DNA of 64,000 nucleotides from Bacillota bacterium. GTDB taxonomy: Bacteria; Bacillota; DTU065. Under the pieces are notes generated by a model that was not told the origin of the DNA, did no database searches, and was given only the letters and a program-made list of their open reading frames with translations. A program made the translations under genes and the position numbers. This document shows positions 1 through 7,088 of this stretch, in pieces (position 1 is the first letter of the stretch; every line of letters starts with the position of its first letter). Location: assembly GCA_018435125.1 (NCBI GenBank), contig JAHDNZ010000006.1, positions 1 to 64,000 of the forward strand, written 5' to 3'.

Positions 1-97
1 AGGACCCACCTGTTCCCATTCCGAACACAGAAGTGAAACTCTTTAGCGCCGATGGTACTTAAGTGGCGACGCTTAGGGAGAGTAGGTCATTGCCGGA
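1..97 (+). rRNA. rrf: 5S ribosomal RNA, 3' part
   Basis: The window opens inside a 5S rRNA gene. The conserved segment CCGAACACAGAAGTGAAAC is at about 18-36, and the terminal GGGAGAGTAGGTC block is close to the 3' end. About 20 bases of the usual ~117 nt lie upstream of the window. It is the last gene of an rRNA operon and is followed at once by a terminator. The 3' boundary is estimated to within a few bases. Confidence 0.93.
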
Positions 98-200
98 TAT
101 TTTTTTTAGCCTCAAAGGGAGATAAACCTTTGGGGCTTTTTTAGGCAGATAGTTTTAGGCCTGGTTTCGATAAAAGAGTGCTTTAATGAAAAAACAAGCG
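38..200 (+). repeat. Left copy of 5S-end direct repeat
   Basis: The 3' half of the 5S gene, its terminator and, more loosely, the following ~50 bases (TTAGGCCTGGTTTCGATAA) recur at 5551-5740. The two copies bracket the accessory genes at 340-5226. The right copy is diverged and lacks the 5' half of 5S. Confidence 0.7.
108..141 (+). terminator. rRNA operon terminator
   Basis: An 11-bp stem (AGCCTCAAAGG / CCTTTGGGGCT, one G-U pair) with an 8-nt loop is followed by a run of T, ten bases after the 5S 3' end. It is the natural terminator of the rRNA operon. A near copy sits at 5621-5655 behind the 5S remnant. Confidence 0.9.
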
Positions 201-263
201 CAAAGAATAAAGCCCTATATCACCCTCTTTTGACACCATTTATGGGAGTAAAGAGGTGATAAA

Positions 264-356
264 TTGTTCTATCCGAAGATGGTAACAGAGATAGACTTAA
301 ATACTGTAGCAAGTATTGCTTGTAAGAAGGTGAGTTACTATGGAACTGACTATTGA
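264..356 (+). CDS. Possible short leader ORF, 30 codons
   Basis: A TTG codon with a good ribosome binding site (AAAGAGGTG, six bases upstream) opens a 30-codon frame, MFYPKMVTEIDL and onward. It ends inside the start of the Nudix gene, in another frame. No family is recognised. It could be the truncated first part of a gene cut when the island formed, a leader peptide coupling translation to the Nudix gene, or chance. Only the ribosome binding site supports it. Confidence 0.25.
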   Translation: MFYPKMVTEIDLNTVASIACKKVSYYGTDY

Positions 357-834
357 TCTGAAAAACTATAATAACACAGACGACATCTTCAAAAGAACTG
401 CTTCACGAGGAATTATATATCATGAAGGCAAATATTTGCTTATCTGTAGCAAATACGGCGATCACAAATTCCCTGGTGGTGGGGTCAAAAAAGGCGAGAC
501 ACCGGAAGCGGCTCTTATTCGTGAGGTTCGGGAGGAAACCGGATTTATTGTCATTCCATCGTCTATTCATTATTATGGTATTGTCCACGAACGGCGCAAG
601 GGAGACTATAATGACATTTTAGAAATGGATTCACATTATTATATCTGTGAGGTTTGGGAGAAAGCTACTAACAGAAATTTGGATGAATATGAGAAAGAAT
701 ATGAATACACTGTTGCTTGGATGACACTGGAAGAAGCATTGAAGCATAATAGAGATGATGTAAACATGGATATATGTCCTTGGACAAAAAGAGACACAAC
801 AGTAATGCAACATTTACTTAATTGTAGGAAGTGA
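340..834 (+). CDS. Nudix hydrolase
   Basis: The 164-aa protein belongs to the Nudix superfamily, which cleaves nucleoside diphosphates linked to another group in a metal-dependent reaction. The full Nudix box GX5EX7REVXEEXGF is present at about residues 47-69 (GGVKKGE ... REVREETGF), with all metal-binding glutamates. The substrate cannot be predicted. The ATG is preceded by AAGAAGGTGAG at normal spacing. It is the first complete gene of the island bounded by two 5S ends and lies 7 bases upstream of a HAD phosphatase, so the two are probably co-transcribed. Similar Nudix genes occur in antibiotic-resistance-like and stress islands of gut Clostridia, a context inference only. Confidence 0.88.
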   Translation: MELTIDLKNYNNTDDIFKRTASRGIIYHEGKYLLICSKYGDHKFPGGGVKKGETPEAALIREVREETGFIVIPSSIHYYGIVHERRKGDYNDILEMDSHYYICEVWEKATNRNLDEYEKEYEYTVAWMTLEEALKHNRDDVNMDICPWTKRDTTVMQHLLNCRK

Positions 835-841
835 AATTGAA

Positions 842-1582
842 ATGACTTGCCCTAAAATGATATTATTCGACTACGGACATACATTGCTTTATGAACCTGG
901 ATGGGATTCTGTGCGCGGCAATGAAAAACTTTTGAGCCACGCCATCAAAAACGAAAACCACTTCACTGTCGAGGACATCAAAAGATATGCTGAAATAGTA
1001 TTCGGTGAAAATATTGAGCGTGTTCGGAAACTTGGTTATGATATTTCAGGCCAGGTTGGCAACCGCTTTCTGTATGAATACTTGGGAATCGAATTTTCCC
1101 TTTCTCCGCTTGAGATGGAAACGGTATTTTGGGACGGCGCATCTGCTGGAGCGATGATGCCGGGAGCAGATAAGATGCTTGATTATATTAATCAAAATGG
1201 CATTCGCAGCGCGGTCATCAGCAATCTGTTATGGTCGGGAGAAACTTTAGCCAAACGCTTAAACCGGCTGTTACCCAATAATAAATTTGAATTCGTCATG
1301 ACTTCGAGTGATTACCTTTTTCGCAAGCCAAACCGCATGCTGTTTGAGTTGGCTCTACGCAAGGCTGGATTAGGGGCAAAAAATGTGTGGTATTGCGGAG
1401 ACAATCCACAGGCTGATGTGGAAGGATCAGCGCAGGCCGGTATTTTCCCTGTGTGGTACGATAACGATACGGAACGCAATTACAAAGACCGCTCGGAAGA
1501 AATTGCACCGCAATGTACCCATCTGCACATCCACGAATGGAAAGAGATGATTGAGACATTGGAGAGATTGAAATTAGAGTAG
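842..1582 (+). CDS. HAD-superfamily hydrolase
   Basis: The 246-aa protein is a haloacid dehalogenase-type phosphatase. Motif I is DYGHTLL at about residues 10-16 with the nucleophile Asp; motif II is ISN near 125; the motif III lysine is KPN near 160; motif IV is GDNPQADVEG near 182. A cap domain between motifs I and II (about 20-100) suggests a C1-type small-molecule phosphatase. The substrate is unknown. It follows the Nudix gene by 7 bases, with an AGGAAG ribosome binding site inside that gene's stop region, so the pair is likely one operon. Confidence 0.88.
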   Translation: MTCPKMILFDYGHTLLYEPGWDSVRGNEKLLSHAIKNENHFTVEDIKRYAEIVFGENIERVRKLGYDISGQVGNRFLYEYLGIEFSLSPLEMETVFWDGASAGAMMPGADKMLDYINQNGIRSAVISNLLWSGETLAKRLNRLLPNNKFEFVMTSSDYLFRKPNRMLFELALRKAGLGAKNVWYCGDNPQADVEGSAQAGIFPVWYDNDTERNYKDRSEEIAPQCTHLHIHEWKEMIETLERLKLE

Positions 1583-1786
1583 AGTTTTAACAGCGGTATT
1601 TAAAGAAATCAGTTTACTTTGGAAGCAGTACTTAAACAAATCGAAAACGAAGATATAGACAACATCATTTTAAGCCGATGATTTTCCGGCTGAATGAAAA
1701 GTTCCAAGCGTGTTTTTTAGAAGTAGGATTTATCAGAATCAGCGATGATTGTTGAGCCGAAATTTATTCAGAGAGGAGAAAGTATC
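1583..1786 (+). other. Spacer with protein-like debris
   Basis: Two adjacent open stretches, LEAVLKQIENEDIDNIILS (about 1619-1675) and RLNEKFQACFLEVGFIRISD (about 1689-1748), read like pieces of one small protein broken by a stop and a frame change. The family is not recognised. The rest of the spacer has no visible promoter or terminator. Decayed neighbours (GrpB and P-loop kinase remnants) in the same island make a pseudogene the likeliest reading. Confidence 0.35.
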
Positions 1787-2560
1787 ATGATTAAGATGGA
1801 CAACCAAAAGATCATTGAACAGCAGTATTCCACCTCAGGCAATCTTGAAAGTAGAATTTCATTACATGAAAAATACAGTACCAATAAGTTTGGCTGGTTC
1901 AACTGGCTGTTTTTAAATTATGATATCAAGCCTGGCTACCGCATACTTGAACTTGGCTGTGGAAATGGCAGGCTATGGAAAGAACATTTTTCAGATTTAC
2001 CAGAAAGCACAAGCCTAGTACTGTCTGATTTATCCGAAAACATGATTGAAACCGCGAAGCAGCTTGTCGGTCAAAAAAGCGCTATTACATATACAGTGAT
2101 TGATATACAGAACATTCCTTTCCCTGATAACAGTTTCGATATTGTCATAGCAAATATGATGCTGTATCATGTGCCAGATTTGGACAAAGGGCTTTCCGAA
2201 GTTAAGAGAGTGTTGAAAACGAACGGAACTTTCTATTGCGCTACGCTCGGAGAAAATGGAATTGGAGGATTTATAAAGGATTTACTTCATATGCCGCGTG
2301 TGAAGCGTTCAAAGTTTACCTTGCAAAACGGAGCTGACTTACTGAGGGCCTACTTCGGACAAATAGAAAAAAGGCTTTATGAAGATTCGCTTGCTGTTAC
2401 GAATATAAACGATTTGATTGCTTATATCCGGACACTTCCATGGGCAGAGGAATTGCAGGCGGTTTCAGACAGCGAGATGTTTGCTACACTTGAAACTTGT
2501 AAGCAAGATGGTATCATAACAATTCCAAAGGAATACGGAACATATATTGCATCAAATTAG
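1787..2560 (+). CDS. Class I SAM-dependent methyltransferase
   Basis: The 257-aa Rossmann-fold methyltransferase carries motif I ILELGCGNG (about residues 50-58, SAM binding), the acidic loop DLSENMIETA, and the post-I/IV region ANMMLYHVPDLDKG with the hydrophobic strand KRVLKTNGTFYC, as in UbiE/Methyltransf_11 proteins. The acceptor is unknown. The ATG at 1787 is chosen over the in-frame ATG at 1745 because GAGAGGAGAA lies just upstream of it. The next gene starts 9 bases after its stop, so co-expression with the APH-like kinase is likely. Confidence 0.87.
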   Translation: MIKMDNQKIIEQQYSTSGNLESRISLHEKYSTNKFGWFNWLFLNYDIKPGYRILELGCGNGRLWKEHFSDLPESTSLVLSDLSENMIETAKQLVGQKSAITYTVIDIQNIPFPDNSFDIVIANMMLYHVPDLDKGLSEVKRVLKTNGTFYCATLGENGIGGFIKDLLHMPRVKRSKFTLQNGADLLRAYFGQIEKRLYEDSLAVTNINDLIAYIRTLPWAEELQAVSDSEMFATLETCKQDGIITIPKEYGTYIASN

Positions 2561-2569
2561 TGGAAGCCG

Positions 2570-3448
2570 GTGAAAGCAGTGCCTATAAATAACTTTAAAA
2601 AAACCGAATCTATAACTAAAGGCTGGTCAGGCGACAAGAAATACTGTGTTACCAAAGCTGACGGGACAAAATATCTGCTGCGTGTATCGCCTATCGAACA
2701 ATATGAAATAAAAAAATTGGAATTTGAGATGATGAGGCAAGTGATGGAGCTTTGCGTTCCCATGTGCCAGCCTATTGAATTTGGCATCTGCGAGGATGGT
2801 GTTTATTCGCTGCAAAGCTGGATCGATGGCAAAGAGGCAGAAGATGTGATCCCGTATCTTTCCAATACAGAACAATATACTTATGGATTGGAAGCTGGCA
2901 GAATCCTGCAAAAGATCCATTCTATCCCGGCGCCTTCGAATCAGGAAAAGTGGGAAGTACGTTTCAATCGAAAAATTGACCGTAAAATCAAAGGCTATAC
3001 TGAATGCCAGATCAAATTCGACGGTGCAGACAGGATGATTTATTATATCAACGCAAACCGATATTTGCTGAAAAATCGTCCGCAATGCTATCAGCATGGA
3101 GATTATCATATCGGAAATATGATGATCGATAACTCCGGAAAGCTGACGGTCATTGACTTTAACCGCAGTGATTTCGGCGACCCTTGGGAAGAATTCAACC
3201 GAATCGTCTGGTGCGTGTCAAAGTCGCCACTGTTTGCTTTAGGTATTGTAAACGGTTATTTCTACTGCCAAGTGCCAATGGAATTCTGGAAGCTGCTCGC
3301 CTTATACATTGCAAGCAATACACTTTCATCTGTATACTGGGCTATACAATTTGGGCAGACCGAAATTGATACCATGCTGAATCAGGCCAAGGAAGTGCTG
3401 GAGTGGTATGACAATATGGAAAATCCCATTCCGACGTGGTATTTTTAG
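2570..3448 (+). CDS. Aminoglycoside phosphotransferase-family kinase
   Basis: The 292-aa protein has the APH/choline kinase fold. The catalytic loop is HGDYHIGNMM at about residues 176-185 (catalytic Asp, Mg-binding Asn), and the Mg-binding DFNRSDFGDP follows at about 196-205. The N-terminal ATP-binding lobe contains YLLRVSP with the expected lysine or arginine region. Family members phosphorylate aminoglycosides, macrolides, sugars or choline; nothing here fixes the substrate, so a resistance role is only possible. The start is GTG with a weak GGAAG site, 9 bases after the methyltransferase. The start is moderately uncertain. Confidence 0.82.
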   Translation: MKAVPINNFKKTESITKGWSGDKKYCVTKADGTKYLLRVSPIEQYEIKKLEFEMMRQVMELCVPMCQPIEFGICEDGVYSLQSWIDGKEAEDVIPYLSNTEQYTYGLEAGRILQKIHSIPAPSNQEKWEVRFNRKIDRKIKGYTECQIKFDGADRMIYYINANRYLLKNRPQCYQHGDYHIGNMMIDNSGKLTVIDFNRSDFGDPWEEFNRIVWCVSKSPLFALGIVNGYFYCQVPMEFWKLLALYIASNTLSSVYWAIQFGQTEIDTMLNQAKEVLEWYDNMENPIPTWYF

Positions 3449-3551
3449 CTACCAGGGACATGTCAGTCGGATATAAGAGTATGGTATTCTCTGTACCATT
3501 GGTGGCGAAGGAGAGTCTATCTGGCAAACCGAGGAAAAACGACGCGTCTGA

Positions 3552-4082
3552 ATATATCCGGTTATTCTGAGCGAGTACAATAACGCGTGGTCGGAATGGA
3601 TTGCGGAGGGAAAGGTTAACCTGGAACGATTGATTGGCGCAGAACACATTGCAAGAATCAGTCATTACGGAAGCACCTCTGTACCGGGCTTGACGGCAAA
3701 GCCTATCTTGGACATTCTGCTTGAATAATAGAAACTTCCGATGTAGACAAACTGATAAATGCTTTTCCAGCATGGTGTATATCTGCTTGAACGAAAAGGC
3801 TCTGACCATTTTCACCCCGCCGACGCACCTGTTGTTTCTGAAAGGCTATTTGTCTGACGGCTTTGCCGAAAAGGTTTATCATATTCATGTGTACTACCCT
3901 GGCGACCATGACAAACTGCGGTTTAGAGATTACCGGATAGCTTCCCAAAACAGCCACTAAATACACCGCGTTGAAACTCAGACTGTTCCAAGATTAGGAA
4001 CATGTCCGAGATGGCTACATCGAGGCGGCTGACCTTTATTCGTTCTGTTTTAGATAAGACTAAGAAAGAAGGTAGTGTATGA
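3552..4082 (+). pseudogene. GrpB-family protein, frameshifted remnant
   Basis: Three fragments in different frames together give a GrpB/UPF0157 protein. The first (from 3552) reads PVILSEYNNAWSEW ... HYGSTSVPGLTAKPILDI and stops at about 3725. The second (within 3776-3960) reads LFLKGYLSDGFAEKVYHIHV followed by YYPGDHDKLRFRDY. The third (about 3957-4082) reads KYTALKLRLFQD and, after another shift, LDKTKKEGSV. GSTSVPGLxAKPIxD is the family signature. Several stops and shifts make it non-functional. Its original stop codon overlaps the ATG of the next gene (ATGA at 4079), so it was once translationally coupled to the sugar isomerase. The 100 bases before it (3449-3551) hold nothing recognisable. 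Confidence 0.85.
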
Positions 4083-4846
4083 TTACGACGTTTGCTTGGT
4101 TTGGGTATGAAGTATCAAAGAAAACGTACTTTGACCTAATAAAACAAGCAGGGTTTGACGGAGTGACATTATGGTGGAGCAATGATTTCGGGGATAATAA
4201 TTTCCGCAACAATCCGGAATTAGCACAAAACGCCGGGTTGTTTGTCGAAAACATACATACGTCCTTTGAGGATATAAACAACCTTTGGTTGGATAATCTT
4301 GACGGGAAAGCTTGGCTGGATTACTTTCTTAGGTTGGTTGATGATTGTGCTGAATATGAGCTTCCGACTATGGTTTTCCATCTTTCGAGCGGTGACTACC
4401 CGCCCCCGTTCAATGAAATTGGCTTGAACCGAATAAAAAGGATTGTAGAAAAGGCGGAAAAACATGGCGTAAACATTGCTTTTGAGAATTTACGAAGATT
4501 GGGTTACCTTGAGTATGTGTTAAGTCATGTAGACTCCTTACGTGCTGGTTTCTGTTATGACAGCGGACACCATAACTGCCGTACCCCTAATGAAGATTTA
4601 TTGTCACAATACGGTTCTCGCTTGATGGCTCTCCATCTACATGATAATGATGGCATTGATGACCAGCACCGACTACCATTTGACGGAACGATAGATTGGT
4701 CTGCCACCATGAAAAAAATAACACAATCGGGCTATAAAGGAGCAACTGCACTGGAAGCATCTAACGTGGGATACGAGGGCTTACCACCGGAGGATTTCTT
4801 GCAATTAGCTTTTGAACGGGCGAAAAGATTGGAGGGAATGCTATGA
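4079..4846 (+). CDS. Sugar phosphate isomerase/epimerase (TIM barrel)
   Basis: The 255-aa protein resembles xylose isomerase-like TIM-barrel enzymes (AP_endonuc_2 family). Visible landmarks are GFDGVTLWW, the metal-ligand segments AFENL (about residue 136) and FCYDSGHHN (about 159), LHLHDND (about 184), and a late ALEAS. Members isomerise or epimerise ketoses or inosose; the substrate here is unclear. AGAAGG precedes the ATG. The 3' end overlaps the VOC gene by four bases (ATGA), so the two are translationally coupled. A second, unrelated member of this superfamily lies at 20492-21337. Confidence 0.85.
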   Translation: MITTFAWFGYEVSKKTYFDLIKQAGFDGVTLWWSNDFGDNNFRNNPELAQNAGLFVENIHTSFEDINNLWLDNLDGKAWLDYFLRLVDDCAEYELPTMVFHLSSGDYPPPFNEIGLNRIKRIVEKAEKHGVNIAFENLRRLGYLEYVLSHVDSLRAGFCYDSGHHNCRTPNEDLLSQYGSRLMALHLHDNDGIDDQHRLPFDGTIDWSATMKKITQSGYKGATALEASNVGYEGLPPEDFLQLAFERAKRLEGML

Positions 4847-5226
4847 CCATCCAATTCACAGATGTATGCTTCATCACTAACGACGTCCTGCGACTCCGTG
4901 CTTTCTACGAAGCTGTATTCGGCGGTAAGGCTGAGGGCGATAATGTCCACTCTACTTTGGTGATGGAGGGTATACAGTTCAATTTTGATTATGTTGAATC
5001 GTTGCAGAAAAACCCGGTGTTTCGCTATGTGTCTGCAGGAAGCCAGAACAATGTGATTGTGGGCTTTAATGTCAAAGATGTGGACGCGGAGTATCAACGT
5101 TTGTTGCTTTTGGGCGTGGATATGTTAAACGAACCGACCACCCACCTGTGGAAAACGCGGTCATTCCAGTTCAAAGACCCTGACGGTAATATCTTGAATT
5201 TCCGTAGTTGGTCTAGGGAGAGATAA
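4843..5226 (+). CDS. VOC-family protein (glyoxalase/bleomycin-resistance fold)
   Basis: The 127-aa protein has the vicinal oxygen chelate fold: an N-terminal FTDVCFITNDVLRLRAFYEAVFG strand-helix unit and a C-terminal FQFKDPDGNILNF unit, the usual end of glyoxalase/dioxygenase-like domains. Such small proteins act as dimers in drug binding, thiol-dependent detoxification or dioxygenation; the function is not determined here. The start overlaps the upstream isomerase stop (ATGA). It is the last intact gene of the island. Confidence 0.82.
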   Translation: MTIQFTDVCFITNDVLRLRAFYEAVFGGKAEGDNVHSTLVMEGIQFNFDYVESLQKNPVFRYVSAGSQNNVIVGFNVKDVDAEYQRLLLLGVDMLNEPTTHLWKTRSFQFKDPDGNILNFRSWSRER

Positions 5227-5282
5227 ATAAAAAAAGAATACACTGCAATACCGCTATCAATGGCGTATACGGAAGAGTTGAC

Positions 5283-5500
5283 ATGAAGCTATACATAACA
5301 GATTCTGTCACAAGCGGTAAATCGACGTTTGCATTCAAATTATCAAAATAAACAGACATTCCTTATTACCGCCTTGACGAAGTTGTGCATGAATAGGACG
5401 ATCTAAAGACTATCGGAAACCGCAAACGGACATCCGAAGAACGTGATTAGATATTCGCCGGGATTTGCGCCTAACCATCATATATCATCGAAGATACTTG
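5283..5500 (+). pseudogene. P-loop nucleotide kinase-like gene (topology modulation/FlaR type), decayed
   Basis: From ATG 5283 the frame reads MKLYITDSVTSGKSTFAFKLSK, then TDIPYYRLDEVVHE, NRKRTSEERD, IFAGICA and PSYIIEDT, separated by in-frame stops at about 5349, 5394, 5448 and 5472. The GxxxSGKST P-loop and the YYRLDEVVHE segment match the adenylate kinase-like proteins often annotated as DNA topology modulation protein FlaR. All breaks are stops in one frame, so this is point-mutation decay of a short gene. Confidence 0.75.
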
Positions 5501-5550
5501 ATGCAGTAATAAATAAAACCGAGAGTAAAAAATTCCAGATTGTTATTTTA

Positions 5551-5613
5551 TAACTCTTTAGCGCTGAGAGTACTTAAGTAGTTGGCTTAGGGAGAGTAGG
5601 AAATTGTTGGATA
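5551..5613 (+). pseudogene. 5S rRNA remnant
   Basis: The segment TAACTCTTTAGCGC ... GGCTTAGGGAGAGTAGG aligns with bases 38-97 of the 5S gene at the start of the window, with a few substitutions and a 2-base gap. The 5' half of 5S and the 23S/16S genes are absent, so it cannot make 5S RNA. It sits directly in front of a copy of the rRNA terminator. It marks either a lost rRNA operon or a recombination scar at the right edge of the island. Confidence 0.85.
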
Positions 5614-5620
5614 TTTTTTT

Positions 5621-5655
5621 AGCCCCAAAGGTATTAAAAACCTTTGGGGCTTTTG
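5621..5655 (+). terminator. Second copy of rRNA-type terminator
   Basis: A perfect 11-bp stem AGCCCCAAAGG / CCTTTGGGGCT with a 9-nt loop is followed by TTT. It corresponds to the terminator at 108-141 and follows the 5S remnant. It probably still isolates the island from the solute-binding protein gene downstream. Confidence 0.85.
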
Positions 5656-5853
5656 AATTGCTTGATCTTGGTTGGGTTTTTGGCAGATGAAGCATAAAAA
5701 AAGAAAGATTAGGTCTGTTTTCGGATAACAGTTGCTTAGAAAAGTTTATAAAGGCGAAAAAGCATAATATTTAGCAAGAAACAGGAAGGAAAAGAGAATA
5801 GTAAAAGGCAAATAAGAAAAGTGAAGTAAAATTTGCTAAAGGAGGGAGCCGAA
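5656..5853. other. Intergenic spacer
   Basis: This 198-base spacer lies between the 5S-remnant terminator and the solute-binding protein gene. Its first part (about 5705-5740, TTAGGTCTGTTTTCGGATAA) is a diverged copy of the bases that follow the intact terminator at 163-185. No convincing promoter can be fixed by eye. Confidence 0.5.
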
Positions 5854-7026
5854 ATGAAAAAAATACGTTTAGATCGACTCCTTATTTTAGGAGCCTTTAT
5901 TATTCTGACAGTTGTTATCGTACTGGAACAAAAACCATTTACCAAGGAACTAATAGATGAGGATATCTTGGCCTTAAGAGTTGCGGCATATGGGAATTAT
6001 AAAGTAAATGAATTTTTTAACGAAGCTATAGATGAATATTTGGAACTCAACCCCAAAATCAAAGTGGTGTATCATGTAGCACCGATACCTATTGAAGCCA
6101 GATACTTTCAAGACACCGGTTTTGTACCAGGTTACGAACACCGCCTGTTGGCTGAATTCAGCTCAGGCGATCCCCCCGATAGCTTTTACATTCCTAAAGA
6201 ACGGGGGCTACTCTGGTATGAAAACGGTGCGTTTATAGAGCTTAACGAGTATCTTGATATGCCCAAAGCCATAGATTCTAAAAACGCTATTTATGGCATA
6301 CCGGTGGGGGTGGGTTTTGCCGGTATAGCCAGTAAAACCCAAAACCCAGCTGAATCTTTTCGACTCTTAAAATTCCTGGGCGATTATTGGGAGGAATATC
6401 AAATAAAATTTGAGGAAGCAGTTAGGAAGGAAACTGAGAAAATCACCCTGCCTGGAAGTGGCTTAGATGGTACGGTAGAGGAGTTTATGCTTATTTGGAA
6501 TCAGGTAGCCTTAACAATGAATCGGGATGATTTGTTTCTGATTCCAAGACCTCTTGATGAGGTGGGTCGTTTTGGAACGAGCCTTAGAACACCGGATGAC
6601 TACAATTATCTTGTTATTAGTATCATGTCCTACGATAGCGGACACACCATTTCAAATGTGGGAATTAGTTTTAAGAATAAAGTGGCTACCCAGTCTAAGT
6701 ACCTTAAAAATTTTACCGACTGTGTGGAAATATTGTTAAAGACAATAGATCCAGTGGCCAGAGAAATGGGTACAGCAGAGATTCTAAAAGGACTCGGTGC
6801 TGATATAGACCGGTTCAATCTGGACTTTTTTTACATGACAGGGTTTTACCACCACAATGATATTCAATATAATACCAGGGGTCCAAATCCTGATAATGAA
6901 CATTCGGAATACAATATTTCGGTAAGCAAGCCAGAAGAAAAATTTATGTGGCATAGGTCATATCGAACCAATGTGGTTATCCCAGAGAGTAACTTTCCGA
7001 AAGAAAACCATTGGCGTTTAAATTAA
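5854..7026 (+). CDS. Membrane-anchored solute-binding protein-like, internally shortened
   Basis: The 390-aa protein begins MKKIRLDRLLILGAFIILTV, a single N-terminal membrane anchor or signal with no lipobox cysteine. The following part resembles type 1 extracellular solute-binding proteins: NEAIDEYLELNPKIKVVYHV, then DPPDSFYIPKERG and YGIPVGVGFAG. In ordinary family members, about 100 or more residues separate the YGIPxG strand from the A-x-FLKFL helix. Here PAESFRLLKFLGDYW follows almost directly, so much of one lobe seems missing. No ABC permease is nearby. The ATG at 5854 has an AAGGAGGG site; the frame extends upstream only through a TTG without support. It is probably a cell-surface sugar-binding relic or a repurposed protein, transcribed with the GHL10 gene 62 bases downstream. 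Confidence 0.65.
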   Translation: MKKIRLDRLLILGAFIILTVVIVLEQKPFTKELIDEDILALRVAAYGNYKVNEFFNEAIDEYLELNPKIKVVYHVAPIPIEARYFQDTGFVPGYEHRLLAEFSSGDPPDSFYIPKERGLLWYENGAFIELNEYLDMPKAIDSKNAIYGIPVGVGFAGIASKTQNPAESFRLLKFLGDYWEEYQIKFEEAVRKETEKITLPGSGLDGTVEEFMLIWNQVALTMNRDDLFLIPRPLDEVGRFGTSLRTPDDYNYLVISIMSYDSGHTISNVGISFKNKVATQSKYLKNFTDCVEILLKTIDPVAREMGTAEILKGLGADIDRFNLDFFYMTGFYHHNDIQYNTRGPNPDNEHSEYNISVSKPEEKFMWHRSYRTNVVIPESNFPKENHWRLN

Positions 7027-7088
7027 AGGTTTTAATATTTCTAAGAACCTAGAAATCCGAATAGTTAATCTTTAAGGAGATGTTTTTC

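Noticed and set aside
3342-3815. 157-codon open frame on the minus strand
   Set aside because: It lies antisense to the end of the APH-like gene and the GrpB pseudogene, has no family motif and is the shadow of decayed coding sequence.
340-5226. Antibiotic-resistance island with known determinants
   Set aside because: The APH-like, VOC and Nudix proteins are generic family members with no diagnostic resistance identity, so only a detoxification-like character is claimed.
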